Assembly: GCA_002840275.1 (NCBI GenBank)
Contig: PHAB01000020.1
Location: forward strand, 1-64,000
Direction of reading: 5' to 3'
Length of the DNA: 64,000 nucleotides
From: Firmicutes bacterium HGW-Firmicutes-14
GTDB taxonomy: Bacteria; Bacillota; Thermincolia; Thermincolales; UBA2595
Positions within the stretch are counted from its first letter, which is position 1. Every line of letters begins with the position of its first letter. The notes beneath the pieces were generated by a model, which searched no databases, was not told the DNA's origin, and worked only from the letters and a program-made list of their open reading frames with translations. The position numbers and the translations under genes are program-made. Shown here one piece after another: positions 24,678 to 33,234 of the stretch.

Positions 24678-25520
24678 ATGGCACTGATAGAAGCCCGGGG
24701 GCTGACAAAAGAATTCAGGATTTTTCGCAGGCGCGAAGGTGTTCTGGGTGCCTTCAAAGACTTGTTCCACCGAAATTACCGGACACTTAAGGCGGTTGAC
24801 GGGATAGATTTTATAGTAGAGAAGGGTGAAATGGTCGGTTACATAGGGGCGAACGGCGCCGGAAAATCGACAACCATTAAAATGCTGACAGGAATACTTG
24901 TCCCTACGGCAGGGACTATGCAGGTCAACGGCTATGTTCCTTACCGGGACCGAGAGGTATATACCCGGGGCATTGGTGTGGTTTTCGGCCAGCGCAGCCA
25001 GCTCTGGTGGGATATTGCCGTTATCGAGTCCTTTAAACTCCTGCGCAGGATATATGATGTTTCCATTGATGACTTTAACTGGAGGCTGAAGAGGTTTAAT
25101 GATATCCTGGAACTTGATAAGCTTCTTTACCTCCCGGTCCGCAAACTGAGCCTTGGTCAGAGGATGAGGTGTGACCTGGCCGCCGCCTTAATACATAACC
25201 CGGCTATCCTGTTCCTTGATGAGCCTACCATCGGGCTTGATGTGCTGGCCAAGTCCAGGATAAGGGATTTCCTGAAGGAGATAAACAGGGAGTACCGGAC
25301 AACGGTTATTTTGACTACCCATGACCTGGGAGACATTGAGGCCCTGTGCCCGAGAGTGGCTATTATTGACAAAGGTAAAATGCTTTATGACGGGTCTGTG
25401 GAAAGCCTGTATTCCCATTGGGGGCAGGATAAGCTTGAGGATATAGTCAAACGTATATATCAGGGTCATAGACCGGGGAGTGTGAAAGGGGTAAAAAAGG
25501 GAGGGGTCGGCCTTGCATGA
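24678..25520 (+). CDS. ABC-2 type exporter ATP-binding protein
   Basis: This 280-residue protein has Walker A GANGAGKSTT, a Q-loop region around GVVFGQRSQLWW, signature LSLGQRMRCD, Walker B AILFLDEPTIGLD and H-loop TTHDLGD. The QLWWD segment after the Q-loop is typical of the ABC-2 subfamily that works with two separate six-helix permeases, as in the viologen/antibiotic exporter group. GGAGG precedes ATG 24678. The upstream in-frame ATG at 24630 has no ribosome site. Its stop overlaps the start of the first permease by 8 bases. Cargo unknown. Confidence 0.92.
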   Translation: MALIEARGLTKEFRIFRRREGVLGAFKDLFHRNYRTLKAVDGIDFIVEKGEMVGYIGANGAGKSTTIKMLTGILVPTAGTMQVNGYVPYRDREVYTRGIGVVFGQRSQLWWDIAVIESFKLLRRIYDVSIDDFNWRLKRFNDILELDKLLYLPVRKLSLGQRMRCDLAAALIHNPAILFLDEPTIGLDVLAKSRIRDFLKEINREYRTTVILTTHDLGDIEALCPRVAIIDKGKMLYDGSVESLYSHWGQDKLEDIVKRIYQGHRPGSVKGVKKGGVGLA

Positions 25521-26358
25521 AGGGAATTCTCTTAAGCCTGCACCTCAAACACATTTCATGAACCGGCTTTTGCTGTACCTCGAACTGGTACGGATGGAGT
25601 TTGTCAATAACCTGGCCTACAGGGCGTCATATTTTACGGGGATATTTAATTATTCCATCCAGATAGGGGCATATTTTTTCCTGTGGGATGCCGTTTATTC
25701 CGGCCAACGCGTCATCGGCGGGCTAAACAAAGAAGAAATGCTCACATATGTAATTGTGGCATGGGTGGTGCGTTCATTTTATTTTAGCAACCTGGATCGC
25801 CGTGTCGGTACAGACATCAGGGACGGGAAAATCGCCCTGGAACTTATCAGGCCGTATAGTTACCAGATGGTCAAATTCGCCAGGGCTTTTGGAGAAGCAA
25901 TATTCCGCATGATATTTTTTGCCCTGCCTGCCGGGATTTTTATTTACCTGATCAGGCCTTTCGGGCTGCCGCCCGGATGGCATAATACCCTGGTTTTTCT
26001 GATTAGCCTTTTGGGGAGTTTTGTAATTTACGCCCAGGTAAGTATGCTGGCAGGTTTTGTCGTGTTCTTTACCAAGAGCCCCAGCGGTGTTTACAAGGCA
26101 AAACGTGTGGTTATGGACCTTTTTTCGGGTCTTTTACTGCCCATCAGTTTTTATCCCGACTGGGCAGTAAAAGTAATTAAACTGTTTCCTTTTCAGACAG
26201 TCAGTTATATGCCCAACCTGATTTATCTCGGGAAAATCAGCGGTGCGGCGGCATTCAATGTCATTGGGCTGCAGTGGTTCTGGATCGCCGTCCTGGCGCT
26301 TTTCAGCGCCTTGTTCTGGGAGTTTGCCGTCAAACATGTTGTAATTCAGGGAGGCTGA
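25513..26358 (+). CDS. ABC-2 family permease
   Basis: This 281-residue membrane protein has six predicted helices and the ABC-2 family opening MEFVNNLAYRASYFTGIFNYSIQIGAYFFLWDAV. The motif YAQVSMLAGFVVFFTKSPSGVYKAKRVVMDLFSGLLLPISFYPDWA (quoted in part for recognition; positions ~175-220) is typical. TTG 25513 is spaced for AAGGGAGGGG and lies inside the ATPase gene; ATG 25558 is the alternative. It forms a heterodimeric channel with the next permease. Confidence 0.88.
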   Translation: MHEGNSLKPAPQTHFMNRLLLYLELVRMEFVNNLAYRASYFTGIFNYSIQIGAYFFLWDAVYSGQRVIGGLNKEEMLTYVIVAWVVRSFYFSNLDRRVGTDIRDGKIALELIRPYSYQMVKFARAFGEAIFRMIFFALPAGIFIYLIRPFGLPPGWHNTLVFLISLLGSFVIYAQVSMLAGFVVFFTKSPSGVYKAKRVVMDLFSGLLLPISFYPDWAVKVIKLFPFQTVSYMPNLIYLGKISGAAAFNVIGLQWFWIAVLALFSALFWEFAVKHVVIQGG

Positions 26359-26360
26359 GA

Positions 26361-27185
26361 TTGGTGGAAGAGAGGTTATTGTTCAGGCAGCGGGCTGCCA
26401 GGTATTTTGTTATCCTGAAAAGCTACATGGCCCAGTATTTAAAGACAAAAATGGCATACCGCACGGATTTCTTTGTCCAGGTCTTTTCAGATGTACTCCA
26501 GCAAGCGGTGAACCTTATTTTTATCCTGGTGGTTTTCAGCAAAGTACCTGAGATAAAGGGCTGGACAAGGGATGAGGTACTTTTTATTTACGGGTTTTTC
26601 CTGGTCCCTTTTGGGATTTACAGCGGGTTTTTTAATCACCTTTTTGACGTACCGGAAAAATATGTGCTGCAGGGGGAGTTCGACAGGATTTTAATCCGCC
26701 CCATTAACGCCTGGTACCAGGTGGTTGTTGAAACCATGAAACCTGAACTGATGGTGGATATCGTAATAGGCATAGTTATCATGGTTTATTCGGGCCGGGC
26801 TATGAACCTGTCCCCGGTATGGTGGGACCTCCCCCTGGCCTTGGCGCTCATTTTCGGAGCAACCCTCATATATGCCGGAGTGTATACCGCCCTGGCCAGC
26901 CTTGGTTTCTGGACCGAGGGTAATATCGGCCTTATGCCGATGGTCTATAACCTGTCCCAGTATGGCAGATTCCCAATGACTATTTATCGCGGTCCGGTTA
27001 AGTTTATCCTGACCTGGATTCTGCCCTTTGCTTTTGTCGGGTTTTACCCGGCAGCCCTGCTTATGCACAGGTACGAATTTACCGGATACGCATTACTTAC
27101 ACCGGCAGTGGGAATAATCTGTTTTACCGTTGCCTACCGGATATGGACAGCGGGAATCAGAAGGTACCGGGGAACCGGGAGCTGA
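26361..27185 (+). CDS. ABC-2 family permease, second subunit
   Basis: This 274-residue protein has six predicted helices and a family pattern: YLKTKMAYRTDFFVQVFSD near the start, EVLFIYGFFLVPFG, a FDRILIRPIN segment, and ILPFAFVGFYPAALLM near the end. The last matches the conserved Pro-containing helix of this ABC-2 group (FAFVSFYPA). CAGGGAGG is placed for TTG 26361, two bases after the previous stop. With the upstream ATPase and permease it completes a three-gene exporter. Confidence 0.88.
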   Translation: MVEERLLFRQRAARYFVILKSYMAQYLKTKMAYRTDFFVQVFSDVLQQAVNLIFILVVFSKVPEIKGWTRDEVLFIYGFFLVPFGIYSGFFNHLFDVPEKYVLQGEFDRILIRPINAWYQVVVETMKPELMVDIVIGIVIMVYSGRAMNLSPVWWDLPLALALIFGATLIYAGVYTALASLGFWTEGNIGLMPMVYNLSQYGRFPMTIYRGPVKFILTWILPFAFVGFYPAALLMHRYEFTGYALLTPAVGIICFTVAYRIWTAGIRRYRGTGS

Positions 27186-27223
27186 CAGGGGCATATTATA
27201 AATAGAGAAAGAAGGAATCAAAA

Positions 27224-27658
27224 GTGGCATTGGCATTTTACATCCTGGTAGCAGTGGTGGTAGGTCTGGCAGCCGGTCTGCAGGTTGTGGTCAACAGCAA
27301 TCTCAACAAATCTGCCGACCTGCCCCTGACAACCCTGATGGTTAATATTATAGCCCTGGTTACTGTACTGGTTATATACCTGGCATTCAGCCGGCAGAAT
27401 CCTGCTGTCCTCAAAAATGCTGACTGGTATGCATTCACGGGAGGCCTTCTGGGTGTAATTATCGTTATGGGCAGTACCTTCCTTATCCCTCGACTGGGAG
27501 TGACTATCACCACGGGAATCATTATTGTTACCCAGTTAACTTTCGCCCTGCTGGCTGACCATCTGGGTCTTTTGGGTATCCGGCACATATCCCTCGATCC
27601 CACGAGAATCGGGGGGTTACTCCTGATGGTGGCAGGGATTTATCTTTTCTTTCGCTAA
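27224..27658 (+). CDS. DMT family transporter (YdcZ/DUF606 type)
   Basis: This 144-residue protein with five helices is the typical size of the YdcZ (PF04657) half-transporters. The motifs GLAAGLQVVVNSNLNK and GGLLGVIIVMGSTFLIPRLG, with TTGIIIVTQLTFALLADHLG, fit the family. Members often work as pairs, but only one copy is present here. The start is GTG after AGAAGGAA. It lies 38 bases after the ABC exporter genes and may be read with them. Substrate unknown. Confidence 0.85.
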   Translation: MALAFYILVAVVVGLAAGLQVVVNSNLNKSADLPLTTLMVNIIALVTVLVIYLAFSRQNPAVLKNADWYAFTGGLLGVIIVMGSTFLIPRLGVTITTGIIIVTQLTFALLADHLGLLGIRHISLDPTRIGGLLLMVAGIYLFFR

Positions 27659-27701
27659 GGTAATACATGTGTTATGATAAGAACAAAAGGGGGGATAAAT
27701 T

Positions 27702-29069
27702 ATGCCGGAACCCCGGGGGAATCTGCCCGAAAAATGGTACATATGGCTGGAAGGTGAAATAGCGGACTGGAAGAAAGAAGGCATAATCAATGACAGCCAG
27801 GCAGGAACGATTTTGCAGAGGTATGAGGCTGCCCGCCGGGAAGGGGAAACAGAACGGGGCGGCAGGCTGGTAACGGTTCTTGCCATTATGGGTGCCGTAC
27901 TTCTGGGTGTAGGGGTAATCCTCTTTTTTGCCGCCAACTGGCAGGGGATGTCCAAGGCCCTGAAGGTAGCAGTTATCCTGGGAAGCATAATCATCGCTTA
28001 TGGGACGGGATATTACCTGGCATTTGAAAAACAGAATTACCCCAGGGTTGGCCGGACAGTGATTTTCCTGGGCACCATCCTGTACGGGGCCGGGATCTGG
28101 TTGATAGCCCAGGTCTTCCATATCAATTCCCACTATCCCAATGGGGTCCTTATATGGATTTTAGGAATCATACCGGTTATTTACATATGTGGTTCCCTGT
28201 CGGTGCTTATAGAGGCATCCCTGCTGACGATAATGTGGACTTTTATGGAACAGACAGGGTTTCAGACTAGCAACTGGCTTTACCTGCCTGTAATGGCTGT
28301 TATGCTGGTGATGGCATACCGGATGAAATCAGGCCTCGCAGCAGGAATTACCCTGGCCGGCGCTTCTGTCTGGGCGGCAGTGGCCAGTTTTGTTTCATAC
28401 CATGGTTCTAGAGGGATTTTATTGACTTTTACCCTCACTGCAATGATTGGATTGTTCTATTATGTTATCGGGAGCATCTGCAAGCCCGGCGGCAGATTTA
28501 AATTTATGAAAACCCCCTCTTATATTGCCGGTTCAGTGCTGTTTTTCCTTTCGGTTTTTATCATTAGTTTCAGGGACCTGGTGAGGATCGGCAGTTATGC
28601 CGGCGACACCCGTTATACTACGTTTTTCCTGGTTTGGTTTATCGGCATGTTTCTCTGCATCTGGGCGGCAGCGGTTCTGGGTATAATTAAAGGCCGGCTT
28701 GGACCGGAAAGCAGAAAAAGCGCACTTTTTATCATGGTTTTATCGGTGCTGTTAGCGGTATTGTCCTTCACATTCGGCCTGCTGGACGAAACTGCCGTTA
28801 TCTTGATTAACAATATCCTCCTGTTTATTTCTGTCATTGCTGTAGTGATAATAGGATATTCAGAACGGGAACCGGTACTGATAAATACCGGCCTGGCATT
28901 TTTCGTCCTTGGTGTAATCGCCCGCTACTTTGATTTCTTCTGGGATATGCTTCCCAAATCTGTTTTCTTTATGGCCGGCGGACTGGTCCTGTTGGTGGGA
29001 GGCACTCTCCTGGAACGGAACAGGAGAAAAATTGTCCGGGAAATGAAGGTGAACAGCCATGCGGCATAG
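27702..29069 (+). CDS. DUF2157 family membrane protein
   Basis: This 455-residue protein has a soluble N-terminal helical region (WLEGEIADWKKEGIINDSQAGTIL, about 10-45). About twelve to thirteen membrane helices follow, starting GAVLLGVGVILFFAANW, a DUF2157 hallmark. Its function is unknown across the family. ATG follows AAAGGGGGG. It overlaps the GDYXXLXY gene by 11 bases; this pair occurs together in many bacteria, so the products probably act as one membrane system. Confidence 0.87.
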   Translation: MPEPRGNLPEKWYIWLEGEIADWKKEGIINDSQAGTILQRYEAARREGETERGGRLVTVLAIMGAVLLGVGVILFFAANWQGMSKALKVAVILGSIIIAYGTGYYLAFEKQNYPRVGRTVIFLGTILYGAGIWLIAQVFHINSHYPNGVLIWILGIIPVIYICGSLSVLIEASLLTIMWTFMEQTGFQTSNWLYLPVMAVMLVMAYRMKSGLAAGITLAGASVWAAVASFVSYHGSRGILLTFTLTAMIGLFYYVIGSICKPGGRFKFMKTPSYIAGSVLFFLSVFIISFRDLVRIGSYAGDTRYTTFFLVWFIGMFLCIWAAAVLGIIKGRLGPESRKSALFIMVLSVLLAVLSFTFGLLDETAVILINNILLFISVIAVVIIGYSEREPVLINTGLAFFVLGVIARYFDFFWDMLPKSVFFMAGGLVLLVGGTLLERNRRKIVREMKVNSHAA

Positions 29070-29586
29070 GTATAAGTTTATCCTGGTGGTGGTCCTGCAG
29101 ATTGTTATTCTCCTGGTAATGATCGGGATGAAATGGTCAACCCTGGCTTTTGGCACAAAAATCCTGCTCAAGACAGCTCCTGTGGACCCATGGGACCTGT
29201 TCAGGGGGGATTATGTCATCCTTAATTATGAAATAACAAATTTGAACCTTGATGCTATCCCTGCTGATAAGGATGAATACAGGAACAATGAAACCATCTA
29301 TGTCACCCTGAAAAAACAGGGCAAGTACTGGAATGCGGTCTCGGTTTCCTCAAAAAGGCCGGATGACGGGAGTTTAGCCATAAAAGGGATTGTTCGTTAT
29401 CATTTCCGCCCAGATGCGAACCTGCAGGTTGATTACGGTATTCACAGTTATTATGTTCCCCAGCATGAGGGGCGGAGGATTGAAGATGCCCGGGGTTCCA
29501 TGGACGTGGAAATTAGTGTGGACAAATGGGGAAATGCCGCCGTATCGAAGCTGTTTATTGACGGCAAGGAAGTGGAATTTCAGTAG
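29059..29586 (+). CDS. GDYXXLXY domain protein, partner of DUF2157
   Basis: This 175-residue protein has an N-terminal membrane helix (FILVVVLQIVILLVMIG) and the name-giving motif FRGDYVILNYEI (about residues 48-59). A beta-rich external domain follows. PVDPWDLFRGDY fits the family precisely. Function is unknown. The start codon lies within the upstream DUF2157 gene, giving translational coupling. No terminator follows closely; a T-rich hairpin lies about 100 bases downstream. Confidence 0.88.
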   Translation: MRHRYKFILVVVLQIVILLVMIGMKWSTLAFGTKILLKTAPVDPWDLFRGDYVILNYEITNLNLDAIPADKDEYRNNETIYVTLKKQGKYWNAVSVSSKRPDDGSLAIKGIVRYHFRPDANLQVDYGIHSYYVPQHEGRRIEDARGSMDVEISVDKWGNAAVSKLFIDGKEVEFQ

Positions 29587-29669
29587 TACTTTTGTGTTTC
29601 GCTGAAGACCTAAAAACTTCAAAATTAAAACAGGTCAATGTTGCCTAAAGGGGCACTAGGATTACTGAC

Positions 29670-29742
29670 TAAGTGAGAGGCATATATGTTCCGGAACGAC
29701 GATGTCGTGGAGGAATTTATATTCCTCTCATTTGCTTTCATT
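29670..29742 (+). other. Hairpin-rich leader before the LysM gene
   Basis: TGAGAGG (~29673) can pair with CCTCTCA (~29730), or GAGGAAT with ATTCCTC (a 7-bp local hairpin). Both are followed by a T-rich but broken tail. The two folds exclude each other. It may be a terminator for the DUF2157 pair or an attenuator. No c-di-AMP (ydaO) riboswitch core was found, although those often precede LysM genes. Confidence 0.35.
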
Positions 29743-29767
29743 TTGGCTGAATTTACCAGAAGGAAAC

Positions 29768-29784
29768 AGTCGAATAATGTCGAA
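29768..29784 (+). promoter_or_regulatory. Tandem Spo0A-like boxes
   Basis: AGTCGAA (29768-29774) and TGTCGAA (29778-29784) lie in the same orientation with starts 10 bp apart, about 120 bases before the LysM gene. Same-face tandem spacing is typical of Spo0A sites. Functional assignment is inferred. Confidence 0.4.
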
Positions 29785-29903
29785 AACTTTTACCATTCCC
29801 CACCATATTTGAGGAGGTGTTGGCAGGTAAGCTAAGAAAAACCAGGATTACCACAGTAATGATTACTACAAATGTGGAAACAGACCCAAAAAGGAGGGAA
29901 TTA

Positions 29904-31211
29904 ATGTCCGGCAAAAGGTACCGGTCAAGTTTAGCAATTTTGGTTGCCATTGCCATGTTCCTTGCTTCTGTGATTCTATTTGCCCCCACTAACGCCCTGG
30001 CCGCTGTTGAACCGGATTTTATTTACTACAGAATCCAGGCCGGTGATTCCCTGTGGCTTATCAGCTGGAGGTTTGACACAACTATCGGGGAAGTCAAAAA
30101 TCTTAACGGATTGCAGTCCGATGGGATTATTCCCGGACAGGTCCTTAAACTGAATATACCCAAAGTCCCTGTCCGGCAACTGCCGGAATCAGCGGCTTAT
30201 ACGGTAAAACGGGGTGACAGCCTGTATCTGACTGGACAGAGATTTGGTGTATCTGTCACAAATCTCATGACATCCAACGGATTAAAAGATAATGTTATTT
30301 ACGCGGGACAGGTATTAAACATTCCCATCCCTGCCCAACAGTATTACTATGTTAAAGGTGGGGATACCCTGTATGTACTGGCCGGAAAATTTGGTACTAC
30401 AGTTGATATGCTTACAATTGTTAACCGGATGACTTCCCCGGCGCTTTGGGTAGGACAGATACTGTTCGTACCAGGCAGCGGTGCTGAGCAGCCAGACAGC
30501 AGCGGCCAGCAGCCAGACAGCAGCGGCCAGGAGCCAGACCAGGGCGGCACGCCGCCGGGCCAGGGTGATACACCTGAGGATATCCCGCCCGGCGGGAAGT
30601 GGGGAGACCTGCCTTCCGGGGTTGTTCTTTACCACGTGAAGTCCGGTGAAAACCTCTGGACCCTGGCCAAGAAATTCAATACGACTCAAACAGCCATCAC
30701 GGAAACCAACCACCTTCACACAGACCTGCTCATGGTTGATCAGCCCCTGTTCATCCCGCAGGACAGCAGCCTGCCTGTCACGATACCTTATCCTTATGCC
30801 GCCCGGAAACCCGGGTATGGTGAGCTCCTTGACTGGAAGTACGTTTCATGGGTATTGGATACCCGGAATACAGCTGTAATCACTGACCTGGATACAGGCA
30901 AGTCTTTTACGGCCCACAGGCTGGGAGGGTCAAATCATTCTGATATGGAGCCCCTCACCATAGCTGACACCCAGATAATGAAAGCGGTTTTCGGCGGGGA
31001 ATGGAGCTGGAACCGCAGGGCTGTTTTGGTGAAAGTGGGAGATAAGGTTATTGCCGGGTCAATGGCCGGAATGCCCCACGACATCCAGACAATTACCGAC
31101 AATAATTTTCCGGGGCATTTCGATCTTCATTTCTTAAACAGCAAGACCCATAATACCAACACAATAGACTCTGAGCACCAGAAAATGGTGCAGAAAGCGG
31201 CGGGGAACTGA
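29904..31211 (+). CDS. LysM-repeat wall protein with conserved C-terminal WSW/GMPH/GHF domain
   Basis: This 435-residue protein has a signal peptide (SLAILVAIAMFLASVILF...NALAA) and three LysM domains (about 38-85, 95-140, 150-195). A Gln/Pro/Asp/Gly linker with repeated PDSSGQ follows, then a fourth LysM (about 245-290) and a C-terminal domain (~310-430) with ITDLDTGKSF, HSDMEPLTIADT, FGGEWSWNRRAV, GSMAGMPHD and NNFPGHFDLHFLNS. LysM binds peptidoglycan. The C-terminal domain is shared with the protein at 20717-21910. AAAAGGAGGG precedes ATG 29904; an upstream in-frame ATG has no signal. A strong terminator follows. Confidence 0.88.
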   Translation: MSGKRYRSSLAILVAIAMFLASVILFAPTNALAAVEPDFIYYRIQAGDSLWLISWRFDTTIGEVKNLNGLQSDGIIPGQVLKLNIPKVPVRQLPESAAYTVKRGDSLYLTGQRFGVSVTNLMTSNGLKDNVIYAGQVLNIPIPAQQYYYVKGGDTLYVLAGKFGTTVDMLTIVNRMTSPALWVGQILFVPGSGAEQPDSSGQQPDSSGQEPDQGGTPPGQGDTPEDIPPGGKWGDLPSGVVLYHVKSGENLWTLAKKFNTTQTAITETNHLHTDLLMVDQPLFIPQDSSLPVTIPYPYAARKPGYGELLDWKYVSWVLDTRNTAVITDLDTGKSFTAHRLGGSNHSDMEPLTIADTQIMKAVFGGEWSWNRRAVLVKVGDKVIAGSMAGMPHDIQTITDNNFPGHFDLHFLNSKTHNTNTIDSEHQKMVQKAAGN

Positions 31212-31216
31212 ATATT

Positions 31217-31262
31217 ACCGGTTAATGAGGGGTTTAAAAGAAACTCATTAACCGGTTTTTTT
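31217..31262 (+). terminator. Strong intrinsic terminator
   Basis: ACCGGTTAATGAG (31217-31229) pairs perfectly with CTCATTAACCGGT (31244-31256), followed by T7. Confidence 0.93.
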
Positions 31263-31322
31263 CGTCTATCGATACATGACTAAAGCTAATTTTTGTTGTA
31301 TTATTAAGCCGTACCCCTGGAT

Positions 31323-31658
31323 TCAACTATCACTTCCCTGGAAGACCTCAAGGACAAAGTAGTAGCTGTTCAGGAAGGGACCACAGGAGACATAATCCTG
31401 ACAGAATTCCTGGGTAAAGACTATAAGGGTATCAAGCGGTTCAAGGGCACACCGGAAGCGTTCCTGGAGCTGAGGAACGGCGAGGCGGATGCAGCTGTGG
31501 CAGATTCCGGAGTTGTATAAAACTTCCCGAAAGAATTCTATGGTATTGCAGTTGCCAAGGGCGATACAGAAATGCTGGAGAAGATTAACAGCGGTCTGAA
31601 GAAGATTCAGGAAGACGGAACATATGACAGTATCTACAGCAAGTGGTTCAGTGAATAA
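31323..31658 (+). pseudogene. Remnant of a polar amino acid ABC substrate-binding protein
   Basis: One frame reads SLEDLKDKVVAVQEGTTGDIIL, KRFKGTPEAFLELRNGEADAAVAD, then an in-frame TAA at 31518. In the same frame after the stop come FYGIAVAKGD, ...INSGLKKIQEDGTYDSIYSKWFSE. These are the second lobe and the C-terminus of a GlnH-type binding protein. The whole first half (signal peptide, first lobe) is missing, and the segment between VVAD and FYGIAVAKGD is shortened. It is therefore a 5'-truncated, internally deleted and interrupted gene. Confidence 0.88.
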
Positions 31659-31752
31659 AAAGCATTCATTGAACAATTACAAATTCTAAAACGTAGGCCC
31701 GGCGTAATGCTTAAGCGGCATTGCGCCTTTCTGTGAAGAACACTACAGAAAG

Positions 31753-32269
31753 GTGATTAACCACACCATGTTCACTATCGGTCAGATCAGATGGGATGTA
31801 ATTGCTGATTACATGCCGATGTTAATCAAAATAGGAGCTAAGACAACTATTCAGCTTACCGTAATATCAGTAAGCATCGGGACGCTTTTGGGCCTTGTCA
31901 TCAGTTTGCTCAGGCTGTCCAGGTACAGGATCATTTCATTTCTCAGCAGGGTCTATGTGGATTTTTTCCGCGGCACACCCCTGCTGGTGCAGATACTGAT
32001 GTCTGCCCAGCTTTCCGGCGGTCAGCAGCAGAGGGTGGCCATTGCCAGGGCGCTGGCTATGAAGCCCAAGGTTATGTTATTTGATGAACCCACATCGGAC
32101 TCTTGACCCGGAAATGGTCGGTGAGGTCCTGGCGGTAATGAAGGAACTGGCCAAAGAGGGGATGACCATGGTTGTTGTGTCCCACGAAATGGGTTTTGCC
32201 AAGGAAGTGGGGGACCGGGTCATATTCATGGATGAGGGTGTAATTGTCATATTAGATTGCCCGGTTTGA
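31753..32269 (+). pseudogene. Fused remnant of amino-acid ABC permease and ATPase
   Basis: The frame starts as a GlnP-type permease ([22 protein letters not shown]...[14 protein letters not shown]). Near 32003-32008 it jumps straight into the signature of a GlnQ-type ATPase ([16 protein letters not shown]...VMLFDEPTS). A frameshift near 32095 then breaks it, and the ATPase continues in another frame ([46 protein letters not shown]) until 32269 with an abnormal end. The deletion took most of the permease and the N-terminal half of the ATPase. Together with the upstream remnant it is a collapsed glnHPQ-like operon. Confidence 0.9.
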
Positions 32270-32551
32270 GGTTCAGTCTGATGGACTCCCTCAGAAGTCC
32301 GGGCATCTTATTATTTAGGGATTTCCTTCAATCATTACCATAATTTTTTTAAGATAATGAGAAATTAAGGATTTTAGTTAAATTAATTCTCTTTTTCAGA
32401 GGAAATATGTAGAAATGTGTTGAATTAAAAAAAAGAAAACTTAAACAAAATATCCAAAATTATCGATGATATTAATAGTGAAAGTCATTACAAGGTGGCG
32501 CCCTCATTAAATCAGGTGGGCTGTAGTCATACAGGAATTGGGGATGATAAA
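32270..32551 (+). other. AT-rich intergenic region before the cytochrome cluster
   Basis: No gene is seen. The middle is very AT-rich, as expected for a promoter region. No clear sigmaA, sigma54 or c-di-GMP/cGAMP (GEMM) riboswitch sequence could be recognised. A GTG at 32495 opens the same frame as the next gene but lacks a ribosome site. Confidence 0.4.
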
Positions 32552-33187
32552 ATGGCCGGAGAATACAATCAGGAGATACCTTTGACCAAAGCGGCAGCTA
32601 TCTTTACCGCCGCTGCGGCAGTGGTAGTAATCCTTTGTATAGCCATTGGCGAAGCATTTTTCTGGGACCGGTACGACACCATTGACCCGGTTGACAAAGA
32701 TATTGCCTATTACAGCAGAATATCAGCGGAGCAGCCGGATAATGACAATGCCCTGGTAGAGCTGGGGTGGCGTTATTACAGGAAAGGCAATTTTCAGGAA
32801 GCTGTCAAAGCCCTGGAAAAAGCCGCCGAACTAAATAGAAGCAATGTTGCGGCTCACTTTAACCTGGCCTTGAGTTACAAAGAAATGGGCCTGCTGGGTA
32901 AAGCCGAAGAGGAATTCAACCGTGTCATTACCTTAGAAGAGGACCATAAACTGGTACCTTTTTACATGGGTAAGATGTACCTTGAACAGCGCCGGTATGA
33001 TGATGCCATCAAGCATCTGCAAAGGGCCGTGCAATTGGACCCTGTATCGGCAGACGGCCATTATCTTCTGGGCAGCGCTTATGCAGCGAAAGGACACAAT
33101 GAGGAGGCTTTGGCGGCCTTCGAAAGATGCCTTCAGCTGGCGCCCGGCCATGAGGAAGCCCGGGCAGCAGCAAACGGACTTGAATAG
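32552..33187 (+). CDS. Membrane-anchored TPR-repeat protein
   Basis: This 211-residue protein has a membrane helix (AAIFTAAAAVVVILCIAIGEAFFW, about 12-38). Four TPR units follow (about 60-200): ALVELGWRYYRKGNFQEAV, AAHFNLALSYKEMGLLGKA, PFYMGKMYLEQRRYDDAI and GHYLLGSAYAAKGHNEEAL. TPRs mediate protein contacts. As the first gene before NHL and multiheme proteins it may help assemble or present them outside the membrane, which is an inference. ATG 32552 follows GGGGAT. Confidence 0.87.
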   Translation: MAGEYNQEIPLTKAAAIFTAAAAVVVILCIAIGEAFFWDRYDTIDPVDKDIAYYSRISAEQPDNDNALVELGWRYYRKGNFQEAVKALEKAAELNRSNVAAHFNLALSYKEMGLLGKAEEEFNRVITLEEDHKLVPFYMGKMYLEQRRYDDAIKHLQRAVQLDPVSADGHYLLGSAYAAKGHNEEALAAFERCLQLAPGHEEARAAANGLE

Positions 33188-33234
33188 GTCTTGTTAAGAC
33201 TTTTTGACTGAACAGCTGTGGAGGATTGTATAAA

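Noticed and set aside
29587-29903. c-di-AMP (ydaO) riboswitch before the LysM gene
   Set aside because: The conserved ydaO segments are not found; only simple hairpins are visible.
32270-32551. c-di-GMP or cGAMP (GEMM) riboswitch before the cytochrome genes, as known in Geobacter
   Set aside because: No GEMM core sequence is present in this region or before the other cytochrome genes.
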